This document shows positions 14,486 to 22,757 of a stretch of DNA of 27,966 bases, one piece after another (the stretch's first letter is position 1; each line of letters opens with the position of its first letter). The translations under genes and the position numbers were made by a program. Source of the DNA: Promethearchaeota archaeon (lineage in GTDB: Archaea > Asgardarchaeota > Lokiarchaeia > Sigynarchaeales > SOKP01); contig JAEOTW010000346.1 in NCBI GenBank assembly GCA_016839655.1, forward strand, positions 1-27,966. Reading direction: 5' to 3'. Below the pieces are notes generated by a model that was not told the DNA's origin, searched no databases, and worked only from the letters and a program-made list of their open reading frames with translations.

Positions 14486-14920
14486 ATGGTTGACGAATCA
14501 TTATTAAAAAATATAAAAGCTGCTCAAGATGCTGGTGCATCCGCAGCTTCAGCGGAAGACGTAATGAGAATGTACGAATTTATTAAGCATATCTCAAAAG
14601 AAAATGAAGATCTCAAAGAAGAATTAGAGGACATGGACATCGCAATAAGTATGATAATTACAGATAACGATAAAAAATACTGGTTAACAGTTAAGGAAGG
14701 AGATTTAGATTTTGGAGAAGGAGATGTTGATAATCCTTCATTCACAATGTCTTCAACTTTGGAAGTTGGCGCTGGAATTTTAATGGGAGAAGTGGATGCT
14801 ACAAGCGCATATATGGCCGGAGATATCACAGTAGAAGGAAATCTTCAAGATGCTATGGCTTTCCAGGAGATTGTTGAATTAGCATTAGAAGCATACGAAG
14901 ATCTTATAGAAGATTTATAA
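14486..14920 (+). CDS. SCP2-like domain protein, acidic
   Basis: A 144-residue protein from the ATG at 14486. A TTG at 14474 is in frame, but it abuts the AAAAGG motif, which is better placed 12 nt before the ATG. The sequence is strongly acidic. The SCP2 pattern is clear: ISMIITDNDKKYWLTVKEG, NPSFTMSSTLEVGAGILMGE, SAYMAGDITVEGNLQDAMAF. The helical N-terminal ~30 residues are Ala-rich. It shares domain order with the protein at 13375-13830. A cytoplasmic lipid or hydrophobic-ligand carrier is the family-level expectation. A long T-rich terminator follows. Confidence 0.8.
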   Translation: MVDESLLKNIKAAQDAGASAASAEDVMRMYEFIKHISKENEDLKEELEDMDIAISMIITDNDKKYWLTVKEGDLDFGEGDVDNPSFTMSSTLEVGAGILMGEVDATSAYMAGDITVEGNLQDAMAFQEIVELALEAYEDLIEDL

Positions 14921-14953
14921 AATTAGCAACAATCCATTAAACTTTCAATGAAT

Positions 14954-15018
14954 CTTTTCTTTTTTTTTTATTAGTTTTTACTTTTAATTTTATATTTGTT
15001 TTTTTAATTTTTTTTTTC
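14954..15018 (+). terminator. T-rich terminator after the SCP2-like gene
   Basis: Several T runs of 7-10 begin about 35 nt after the stop, the archaeal poly-T termination pattern. Confidence 0.6.
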
Positions 15019-15219
15019 TTTTATTCTTTTTAGGTGGATATAATAAACTAAAATCAATTTGATAGATGAATAAATACTAAATAATATGATATTCTCATAT
15101 TAGTGTGCCTTAAAACCAAATTTTAAAGAATTTAATTAGGTAATGCATAAAATTAAATCTACATATTTTTATTAATTAAATGAGATAAAACGACAAATTT
15201 TGTTATTAGGTGTTTCAAT

Positions 15220-15843
15220 ATAAATTTAGTTTTAGAAAGATTATATGAAAGCACAGATAACCTTGTAAATCAGCAGTTTTATAAAGATGGGCGAGATGTT
15301 ATAATTGGGAGAACCCCAGAAATTTCTCTGAAAATAAGCAATTCAGGGCAAATAATAAGGAAATTTAAAGATTTATGTAATGAAAATTTAGAATTATTTT
15401 TGGAAGGTAAATATTTAGAGTTTCTTCGTCTTTTCAAAAGAATCAAAGGTTTGGATGAAAATTATATAAAAGAAATATACCAGGATCTGCAGCTTAAATT
15501 TGAAAACTTAAAGGATGCAGATCACATTAATACTGTCATTTTGTACTCACTTTTAATGAATTCACTTATTTCAAGTATAAGAGATCTTAACTTTGGAGAG
15601 TCAATTAAAGAAATTAAGAAACGTATATTAAAAAAGTTGAAGATCTCCGAAAACAAGATTCAAGGAGAACTAGACAAATTATTTATGAGAAATGATAAAA
15701 ACATTTCAATTTTATATAATCTCTCATACTTAGATACATTAGCAGAATCTTTCAATTATCATAAAGTTGCACATATATGTAAAATTCAAAAGAGTAAGTT
15801 TATAAATCGAATTGTGAAACTCATCATCTTATCAATTGATTAG
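15220..15843 (+). CDS. Unknown helical protein; probable AUA start
   Basis: The frame is open from 15184 to 15843, and the only ATG/GTG/TTG is a TTG at 15400, deep inside. An in-frame ATA at 15220 lies 7 nt after AGGTG (15208-15212), the same motif that precedes the ATG of the gene at 3741. This gives 207 residues. The segment GRDVIIGRTPEISLKISNSG looks like a structured N-terminal part rather than untranslated sequence. The rest is predicted helical and Lys/Glu-rich. It overlaps the convergent amidohydrolase-like gene by 20 nt. I recognise no family. The alternatives are the TTG start (147 residues) or a 5'-decayed gene. Confidence 0.5.
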   Translation: MNLVLERLYESTDNLVNQQFYKDGRDVIIGRTPEISLKISNSGQIIRKFKDLCNENLELFLEGKYLEFLRLFKRIKGLDENYIKEIYQDLQLKFENLKDADHINTVILYSLLMNSLISSIRDLNFGESIKEIKKRILKKLKISENKIQGELDKLFMRNDKNISILYNLSYLDTLAESFNYHKVAHICKIQKSKFINRIVKLIILSID

Positions 15844-16597
15844 ATTCATGTATAACTTCAAACAATACACGTGCGAGAGTATTAATAACTCTTTCTCTCA
15901 AAAACTTATCATATAGACGTATGCGATCTGAGAATTCAATCTGAATTGCTTGGCTTTTTGAGAATCGAGATGCTCCATATTGTGTTGTTATATACCCTCC
16001 AGTTAAAACATATTCTTTTCTTCTAGGATGACCTGGTGCAACTGGTATACCTAACTGAATCATACCCTCGATTATTTTCCCCCTAACATTTTTATCCCAA
16101 TCTCTTTTTTTAATGGGTTCGGAAAAAAGGGATTCTAAATTGTTAGTGCCTAAAATTATATCTACATCTCTAAATCCTTGAGGACGCGCGTCTCTTTCGA
16201 ATCCATGTATATCTATAAGCAAAGAGTGATTAAATTTATTCAGATTTGTAAGAATCAATTCCTCAATTTTATTATGATAAAACCGATATATCTCCCTGGC
16301 AATAAATGAGTTTTGGTTATATGCTTCATGCTCACTTCGATTTAAATCAATTTTATTTCGCCGTACTTTGGATATAATGTTATAAGGTGACTTGAATCCT
16401 CCTTTATCACCTTCAAATTCAATAGAAATTTGATTAATTATGTTTTTTGCTAAATCTACGGTACCTCTATCAATTCCTAAAACACCTTCTGTCCTTTGAG
16501 GGATAGAATCACACCTTAATAGTCCACCATGAGGAACAGATAAAATCAGGGGAATATTACCTACTTCAAATTCTATATACTTATTTATTTCTTGCAT
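15824..16597 (-). CDS. N-formylglutamate amidohydrolase-family protein
   Basis: A 257-residue protein of normal family size. Landmarks are LILSVPHGG near the N-terminus, IDRGTVDLAKNI, KIDLNRSEHE, LLIDIHGFERD and the terminal QIEFSDRIRL. In this zinc hydrolase family the early His, the DIHG Asp/His and the late Glu are the expected metal and catalytic positions. HutG-type members hydrolyse N-formyl-L-glutamate in histidine degradation. No other histidine-degradation genes are nearby, so the substrate may be another N-acyl or D-peptide-like compound. It lies 25 nt downstream of a small membrane protein gene on the same strand and is probably co-transcribed with it. Confidence 0.82.
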   Translation of the reverse strand: MQEINKYIEFEVGNIPLILSVPHGGLLRCDSIPQRTEGVLGIDRGTVDLAKNIINQISIEFEGDKGGFKSPYNIISKVRRNKIDLNRSEHEAYNQNSFIAREIYRFYHNKIEELILTNLNKFNHSLLIDIHGFERDARPQGFRDVDIILGTNNLESLFSEPIKKRDWDKNVRGKIIEGMIQLGIPVAPGHPRRKEYVLTGGYITTQYGASRFSKSQAIQIEFSDRIRLYDKFLRERVINTLARVLFEVIHESNQLIR

Positions 16598-16622
16598 TTC
16601 TTCTAAAATAATAAAAAAAAGA

Positions 16623-17087
16623 TTAAATTATTGGAGAATTTTGAAAAGTCAAATATCGAAGTATTATAAAAACACTAATCCAAACACCAAATCCGATTAT
16701 TCCAAATGTATAGTAAGCAAATGCACTTTTCTCCTTTTCAAATGTAAGATAAGCAAATAACCATGTTCCAAGACCGCCTATGCCGCATAAGAGAATATCT
16801 GTTGTCATATTCATCCAACTATCTGGACGGTTTTCAAATTTCCACCCTAATGGAAGAAATAGTGTGTGTTCAATGATCTCCCAAATTATAGCACATACAA
16901 TAGTAAGAATAAAAACAAACAATAATGAGAAGATTGGAACTCTCCCTTTTTTCTTAGGTATAGTATAAAACAATGACCAAAATAGGAATAATCCAATTCC
17001 AAAACATAAGTGCCCTATCGAATAAAAATCAAAAACAGAAATCCCTACTTCATTAGTTGTTGTTGCGAACCATAAGTTAAGTAACAT
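16623..17087 (-). CDS. Small 4-TM membrane protein, YjdF/VanZ-like
   Basis: A 154-residue protein with four hydrophobic segments (about 22-43, 50-73, 93-115, 122-146). Conserved polar residues sit in or near the membrane: GH in SIGHLCFG, WEIIEH at the end of TM2, and DSWMNMTTD before TM3. This GH...WExxE...D...D layout resembles the YjdF (DUF2238) and VanZ-like groups, of unknown or poorly known function. It precedes the amidohydrolase-like gene by 25 nt. Confidence 0.6.
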   Translation of the reverse strand: MLLNLWFATTTNEVGISVFDFYSIGHLCFGIGLFLFWSLFYTIPKKKGRVPIFSLLFVFILTIVCAIIWEIIEHTLFLPLGWKFENRPDSWMNMTTDILLCGIGGLGTWLFAYLTFEKEKSAFAYYTFGIIGFGVWISVFIILRYLTFQNSPII

Positions 17088-17228
17088 AATTCCAACTCCT
17101 TATGAGATTTTAAGTAATACATCACGTAATACTAATTTAAGTTTAAGTATTATACTACACTGGAAAGTCTTCGTAGAAAAATTATAAGTATGGTAGATTA
17201 TTAGAATTTATTTGAGATAATTGATTGG

Positions 17229-18527
17229 ATGAAAAATTTGTCTGAAGACACTGCTTTTGTTGTATATTATCATAAAAACAATATATATAGTTTCAATGCA
17301 ATAGTAGGAGCATTAGAAACAGACTCATTTTTTGATAACTTGAATATCTATTTCATACCAAAGAAAAAGGAGTTAATTAATGGTTTAGAAAACATCATTA
17401 AAAACCATGAATTAGTCATAGTCGCGTTCTCTTTTTTTACTTCTCAATTATGGGAAATATATCATTTACTAACTGAATTAAAAAATAAATACGGGAAACG
17501 GATTCTTTATATAGCAGGCGGTCCGCATGCTACTGGTGATGCCTTAGGAGTACTTAAACTAGGATTTGATTTTGCTGTAGTAGGTGAGGGTGAAGAGACA
17601 ATAATCGAATTGTTAAAGACCCTTGTGTTAGATTCTGGGTATGAAAACATAAAAGGCATTGCTTTTTATGATGATAATGATGAATTTTCTTTTACAGGAA
17701 AAAGAAAGCTCATTGATTTAGATAATTATCCTCCATTTCCTTTAAAAAACCAAAGATTTGGAGCAATTGAGATAACAAGGGGCTGCCCATACGTCTGTTA
17801 TTTTTGCCAAACCCCATATATTTCAGGCACAAAACCACGACATAGAAGTATTGAATCTATCTGCAAATTTGTACAAGTATTGCATAATCATTACGGAGAT
17901 CTTACTGATGTGAGATTTATTACTCCAAATGCATTTTCTTATGGGTCATTTGATGGAAAGTCATTAAATCTAACACTACTAGAAAATCTACTTAAACAAA
18001 TAAGAGTTATAATAGGAAAAAAAAGTCGGTTATTTCTAGGAACTTTTCCGTCCGAAGTGAGACCGGAACATGTTACAAACGAGACTCTAGGTATTATAAG
18101 AAAATATGCTGATAATGATAATATCACCTTAGGTGCTCAGTCAGGTAGTCAACGAATCTTAGATTTATGTCACAGAGATCATAGTATTGACGACATTTAT
18201 AATGCAGTAGAACTAGCATTGAAGAATAATTTAAAAGTAAATGTAGATTTTATTTTTGGTTTACCTGGTGAAGAGGAGGAAGATATAAATCTCACAATTT
18301 CTATGATGAGAGAATTATCAAATAAGGATGCACGAGTACATGCTCACTCATTTATTCCCTTACCTCAAACACCCTTTGCTAAGGCACCCGTTAATAGAAT
18401 AAAAGATTTATACAAAAAGGAAATTACAAAATTAATATCAAAAGGCTTCGCATTTGGAGATTGGAAGAAACAAGAAAAATTAGCAATCAAGATTGCAAAA
18501 TATATGAAGACAATGAAATTAGATTAA
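17229..18527 (+). CDS. B12-binding-domain radical SAM protein (MJ_1487-like)
   Basis: A 432-residue protein. Residues about 1-135 form a cobalamin-binding-like Rossmann domain ending in IAGGPHATGD (95-104) and VVGEGEETIIELL. The radical SAM domain starts at about 178 with ITRGCPYVCYFC, whose C186, C190 and C193 form the CxxxCxxC site for the 4Fe-4S cluster. Later landmarks are LGAQSGSQRIL, DFIFGLPGEEEED and HSFIPLPQTPF. This is the layout of the archaeal B12/radical SAM group that includes MJ_1487. Members often methylate unactivated carbon or modify cofactors and tRNA, but this one's substrate is unknown. It ends 4 nt from the convergent glycosylase gene. Confidence 0.88.
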   Translation: MKNLSEDTAFVVYYHKNNIYSFNAIVGALETDSFFDNLNIYFIPKKKELINGLENIIKNHELVIVAFSFFTSQLWEIYHLLTELKNKYGKRILYIAGGPHATGDALGVLKLGFDFAVVGEGEETIIELLKTLVLDSGYENIKGIAFYDDNDEFSFTGKRKLIDLDNYPPFPLKNQRFGAIEITRGCPYVCYFCQTPYISGTKPRHRSIESICKFVQVLHNHYGDLTDVRFITPNAFSYGSFDGKSLNLTLLENLLKQIRVIIGKKSRLFLGTFPSEVRPEHVTNETLGIIRKYADNDNITLGAQSGSQRILDLCHRDHSIDDIYNAVELALKNNLKVNVDFIFGLPGEEEEDINLTISMMRELSNKDARVHAHSFIPLPQTPFAKAPVNRIKDLYKKEITKLISKGFAFGDWKKQEKLAIKIAKYMKTMKLD

Positions 18528-18531
18528 AAAC

Positions 18532-19416
18532 TTATTGCTTTTTTAAGGTAATAGTTTCATTTATAATTTCTAGAAAGCCTTCTTTTCTTAGTTGATTCAA
18601 TACATCTGTAATCCTTTTATTATCTTTTCTTTCAAAATGTGAGTGTATATTTTTGAGATTCATCATTCCATGTTTAATTAATAAGTCTAAAACTTTTCCT
18701 CTAATTTCTCTTGTAGATCCTTTAAAAGGTGATTGCTTTCGATAATGTTTGCTTTTTTTATTCAGTTCTGGATGAGTTTTTTTAAGCATAACGCCATAAT
18801 CCATTAGAGCATAATACCAATCTCGAGGATTCGATGTATCAATAGTTTTCTTAACAATCGGTAAAATCTCTTTATCGTCAATTCTATTTCTATTTGGGAA
18901 GAAAAAGTAAATATAAACCCTTCTTATATTCGTCTCAACAAAAGCGGTAGGCTTATTAAAAGCAAACGTGTTAATTGAAGATGCTGTATTATGTCCTATT
19001 TGAGGGAAGGATTTCAAAATGTCTATGGATTCAGGAAGTTTTCCGTCAAAATCTTTAATGACCGTATCCGCAATTTTTTTTAATGCTATAGCTCTTCTAT
19101 TATACCCCAATCCTTTCCATTCTTTAAGAATATCTTCAAGCGGGGCTTTAGAAAGTGAAGTGAAACTAGGAAACTTTTTAGTAAATTTTAAAAATTTTTC
19201 TGAAACCTGTCCTGTTTGAGTTTGTTGGAGCATGATTTCTGACACAAGAACATTGTAAGGTGTAATATTTTCTCTAAAGGGGAATTTTCTTTTATGATTT
19301 TTATAATATTCATAAATAAATTTTTGAAATAACCCTATTACTTCCTGTATTAATCCACTTTTTTTAAAACGCTTATGAAAGTCATTAATAAACAATTCTT
19401 CGCTAATTTTGGACAC
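18532..19416 (-). CDS. MutY/EndoIII-like HhH-GPD DNA glycosylase without Fe-S motif, with C-terminal winged-helix-like domain
   Basis: A 294-residue protein. It shows the MutY-like segments SEIMLQQTQTGQV (59-71), WKGLGYNRRA (100-109), the helix-hairpin-helix FPQIGHNTASSI (137-148) and FVETNIRRVY (159-168). Two departures matter. The catalytic Asp of MutY-type enzymes (in LDGN/VDAN) is Glu161 here, and the C-terminal four-Cys Fe-S loop is absent, replaced by MDYGVMLKK...KSKHY. Residues about 235-294 look like a winged helix. A base-excision repair role is expected from the family, but the substrate (A:8-oxoG or another) is uncertain, and catalysis with Glu would need testing. Similar cluster-less forms occur in other prokaryotes. 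Confidence 0.82.
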   Translation of the reverse strand: MSKISEELFINDFHKRFKKSGLIQEVIGLFQKFIYEYYKNHKRKFPFRENITPYNVLVSEIMLQQTQTGQVSEKFLKFTKKFPSFTSLSKAPLEDILKEWKGLGYNRRAIALKKIADTVIKDFDGKLPESIDILKSFPQIGHNTASSINTFAFNKPTAFVETNIRRVYIYFFFPNRNRIDDKEILPIVKKTIDTSNPRDWYYALMDYGVMLKKTHPELNKKSKHYRKQSPFKGSTREIRGKVLDLLIKHGMMNLKNIHSHFERKDNKRITDVLNQLRKEGFLEIINETITLKKQ

Positions 19417-19511
19417 AGAGAAATTTATAATTATATAGTATTTAGGAAAAATTGATTCTTAAAATTGAATTTATGGATTTTAAAATATAACAATTACTTA
19501 GATTTTTATAT

Positions 19512-21419
19512 TTAGGAAAGATCGAAAGCAAAAACTGTAATTCCTCCTTCGATTCTTTTCAATTTTAACGTATATCCTGAACTATTGATAATATGAAGCA
19601 TTGGTTTATTTTCTAGTAGAATCGATCCCGTAAATGTTCTGTAGTTAAGTTCTCTGCCAATTTGGACTAAATAATTCAATAAAAATTTGGTTACACCTAA
19701 TCCTCTCCAATCACTATGAACAACAAAAGCAAGCTCTGCAATAGACGGCTGGACAGTTTTAAAAAACGCGCCTAAAGCAACAATTTTCTCTTCTCCTTTT
19801 TCACTGTATTCCCCTACCAATATCATATCCGTTGAATAATCAATATTGACCATAGGTTGGATTTTTTTATGTCTAAAATCTTTGACTGGAGTAAAGAATC
19901 TCAAATATCTGTCTTGTTTATCCAAGGAATAATGAAGCTCTTGAATCATTCTTTCATCTGTTGGTTTCACAGGACGAATTTTTATCTTCTTTCCATTTTG
20001 AAGTTTTAAAGTAGATTCATACTTCTCAGGATAGACACTTATCCTTCCATCTATAGATATTGGTAATTTTTGATCTGAATATACATATTTCCACTTTTTT
20101 GCATGTTCTAACAACTCTTCTCGGAAGTCTGGGTGTGCAATATTAATCATTTCAAGAACTCTTTCTCTAATACTTTTTCCGTACAGATAAGCAATTCCCC
20201 ATTCAGTTACAATATAATGGATGTCGCCTCTTGTTATTACCACCCCAGAACCGGGTTGAAGGTATGGGACTATTCGAGAAACAATGGTACCATCATGTAA
20301 TGTTGCTGTAGAGGGCATTGTCATAATTGGTTTACCATCAATTGATCTTCCCGCTCCTCTTACAAAATCGACTTGTCCTCCAATACCACTATAAAATTGG
20401 TGCCCTAAAGAATCTGAATTTACTTGTCCTGTTAAATCAACGCTTAGTGCTGCATTTATGGCTACTTGTTTTTTATTTTGACTAATAATATAAGGATCAT
20501 TTGTATAATCACATGGGTGAAATTCTACCATAGGATTATCATCAACAAAGTCGTATAATCTTTTAGATCCCATTACAAAGGAGCAAATTATCTTATCTTT
20601 GTGAATTGTCTTTTTCTTACATGTTACTACACCCTCTTCAACAAGATCGACTATTCCATCAGAAAATACTTCACTATGAACTCCTAAGTCCCTTTTACCT
20701 ATTAATTCTTTAGTTACTGCATTTGGGATTTGACCAATTCCCATCTGTATTGTCGATTCATCTTCAATCAATGAAGCTATAAATTTAGCTATTCTAGTAG
20801 AAACTTCGTCAAGTTCACCATAATTGAATTCTATTATATCATGATCACTTAAAATATAAGCATCAATATCGTCCATATGAATAAAAGAATTACCTAATGT
20901 GCGTGGCATATTTGGATTTATTTCAGCTACCACATATTCAGCAGACTCTGCAATTGGTTTAACTATATCCACATTAATTCCATAACTACAAAACCCATAC
21001 CGATCTGGTGGGCTCACTTGAATTAGTGCGGTATCCAAGTGGATTTTCCCTGATTTAAATAAATTTGGAATCTCTGAAAGGAGCATGGGAGTATAATCTG
21101 CTTGACCCACTTCTACATATTCCCGTAGTGATTTTCCAATAAAGAATGCATTATGTCTAAAGAGATCTTCTATTCCCCCAGCAGTTTCATAGTAATCTAA
21201 ATCGCTAAGGCTAAGAAAATGGAGTATTTCAACATCAGGAAGATTTAATCCTAGTTCAATTAATTTTTTGGTAAGATCGATAGGTTCTGAACAACCAGAA
21301 TCGATGAAAATACGATTCCCTGGGGCAATGTATTTCTTAATTGCATTATTAATCGAAACTTGTTTCTTCTGATATCCTGTTAGTAAAGAAGAAATATTTT
21401 GATTAGAGTTATTTGGCAT
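19512..21419 (-). CDS. Acetyl-CoA hydrolase/CoA-transferase fused to a GNAT acetyltransferase domain
   Basis: A 635-residue fusion. Residues about 5-440 are a family I-type CoA-transferase/acetyl-CoA hydrolase of the 4-hydroxybutyrate CoA-transferase type. They carry GIGQIPNAV (227-235), HSEVFSDG (248-256, with Glu250 at the position that forms the glutamyl-CoA thioester) and GIGGQVDFVRGA (345-356). Residues about 478-635 are a GNAT domain with FVVHSDWRGLGVTKFLL, the acetyl-CoA-binding loop. This fusion is known in bacteria, especially anaerobes. It probably moves CoA between acyl groups in fermentation, with the GNAT part either modifying proteins or sensing acetyl-CoA. The gene is alone, with about 95 nt to its downstream neighbour. 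Confidence 0.9.
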   Translation of the reverse strand: MPNNSNQNISSLLTGYQKKQVSINNAIKKYIAPGNRIFIDSGCSEPIDLTKKLIELGLNLPDVEILHFLSLSDLDYYETAGGIEDLFRHNAFFIGKSLREYVEVGQADYTPMLLSEIPNLFKSGKIHLDTALIQVSPPDRYGFCSYGINVDIVKPIAESAEYVVAEINPNMPRTLGNSFIHMDDIDAYILSDHDIIEFNYGELDEVSTRIAKFIASLIEDESTIQMGIGQIPNAVTKELIGKRDLGVHSEVFSDGIVDLVEEGVVTCKKKTIHKDKIICSFVMGSKRLYDFVDDNPMVEFHPCDYTNDPYIISQNKKQVAINAALSVDLTGQVNSDSLGHQFYSGIGGQVDFVRGAGRSIDGKPIMTMPSTATLHDGTIVSRIVPYLQPGSGVVITRGDIHYIVTEWGIAYLYGKSIRERVLEMINIAHPDFREELLEHAKKWKYVYSDQKLPISIDGRISVYPEKYESTLKLQNGKKIKIRPVKPTDERMIQELHYSLDKQDRYLRFFTPVKDFRHKKIQPMVNIDYSTDMILVGEYSEKGEEKIVALGAFFKTVQPSIAELAFVVHSDWRGLGVTKFLLNYLVQIGRELNYRTFTGSILLENKPMLHIINSSGYTLKLKRIEGGITVFAFDLS

Positions 21420-21599
21420 ATATTTTAATTAGTTCAGATTGAATTTTAAATATAATTATAAGAAATGGGAAAGTCATTAAAGCTTTCTTTTTGAATGAGG
21501 TTCTTTATATTTTCTTATTAAAGCAAAATAAACAATAATAAATATTTGATTTCCTTCTAGAACTTATATTTTTATGAAAATCATATCTTAGAATTACCT

Positions 21600-21938
21600 A
21601 TGGCAAAAGATAAAGTCGATATTGAAGATCTAGAAGCATTTATTAGTGGCTTAAAGCATTCTTTTGATACTTTAGAAGATATTGATCCAACTCAATCGAG
21701 AGGATTTCAAGCACAGTTAGCAAAAGCAATATCGGATCTAAGGTTAAAGCGAGCTGCTAAAATTGAACCACTACCAAAACATATTGGACAACTATCTAAA
21801 GAAGATCTCAAGAATTTAATGCTAAAGGAGTTAGAATCTTTACAAAATGATTTAGAAACTTCAGAATATAATTGGAGAAAAAAATTTGAATTAGTAAAGA
21901 AAATCGCTCTTGTACGAGAGCAAGTAAATAATATGTAG
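21600..21938 (+). CDS. Small helical protein, unknown
   Basis: A 112-residue, charged, almost entirely helical protein, with coiled-coil-like stretches at about 6-20 and 65-110 (LSKEDLKNLMLKELESL; WRKKFELVKKIALVREQV). A conserved-looking middle, PTQSRGFQAQLAKAISDLR, separates them. There are no cysteines or membrane segments. It is 47 nt upstream of the TatD-like gene on the same strand and could share its transcript. No family recognised. Confidence 0.65.
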   Translation: MAKDKVDIEDLEAFISGLKHSFDTLEDIDPTQSRGFQAQLAKAISDLRLKRAAKIEPLPKHIGQLSKEDLKNLMLKELESLQNDLETSEYNWRKKFELVKKIALVREQVNNM

Positions 21939-21985
21939 TTTTTGTTTCTCTATCTAATTTTCACATGAACTTTAAGGTTTGGAAA

Positions 21986-22750
21986 ATGTTAATAGATATC
22001 CATTGTCATGCTAATCTCTATCTAATTCTCGAAGATATTATTAAAGAAGCAAAAAAGGTTGGCGTAGAAAAGATTATATCTGTTGGGATGAGTTTTACTA
22101 GTCTAGAAAGGATATTAGAAATATCTGATAAACATGATACAATTTATCCTGCTTTAGGAATCCATCCCGAAGAAGTAAGGATGAATAAAGATATTATAAA
22201 TCAATTAGATTTAGTAGTGGACATTATTAAAAAAAATGGTGAAAAAATCTGTGCTATAGGCGAGATTGGTTTAGATCATCATTTTATTAAAGAAAAAGAG
22301 TTATATCCCATCCAAAGGGATATTTTTGAGATTATGCTTGGATTAGCACAAGAATTGAATTTACCTATAAACCTGCATACTAAAGGAGCAGAAAAATTGG
22401 TTTTTGACTTACTTCCCTCATACAATATCCCCCATGTGAATATTCATTGGTATTCTGGACCCGAACAATTCTTAAATGTTGGAATTGATCGTGGATATTT
22501 TTTCTCAATTACACCAGCTATCAGTTATTCACAAGCAGTTAAAAACAATGTCTTAAAGATTGATGAAGAATCAATACTTCTTGAAAGTGATGGACCTGTA
22601 AAATATTCTGGAAAAATAGGTACTCCTGAAATGATTAGAGATGTTTTAAACACAATATCTATATTGAAAAAAATTAGCATAGAAGAATTAGAGATACAAA
22701 TCGAACGAAATACTGAAAATGTATTCCCAAAAATTTTTCAGGATGATTAA
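21986..22750 (+). CDS. TatD-family metal-dependent hydrolase
   Basis: About 254 residues from the ATG at 21986, which has AGG 8 nt upstream and yields MLIDIHCH as in TatD proteins. An ATG at 21965 is also in frame but has no SD. Metal-site motifs follow in order: DIHCHAN, ALGIHPEE, GEIGLDHH, INLHTKGAE, HWYSG and LLESDGPV. These are the His/Asp/Glu ligands of the TIM-barrel TatD nucleases. Bacterial TatD acts in DNA repair and RNA quality control. The archaeal branch is often annotated only as a TatD-related hydrolase, so the substrate is open. The stop is 7 nt from the convergent GTPase gene. Confidence 0.87.
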   Translation: MLIDIHCHANLYLILEDIIKEAKKVGVEKIISVGMSFTSLERILEISDKHDTIYPALGIHPEEVRMNKDIINQLDLVVDIIKKNGEKICAIGEIGLDHHFIKEKELYPIQRDIFEIMLGLAQELNLPINLHTKGAEKLVFDLLPSYNIPHVNIHWYSGPEQFLNVGIDRGYFFSITPAISYSQAVKNNVLKIDEESILLESDGPVKYSGKIGTPEMIRDVLNTISILKKISIEELEIQIERNTENVFPKIFQDD

Positions 22751-22757
22751 TTAATAT

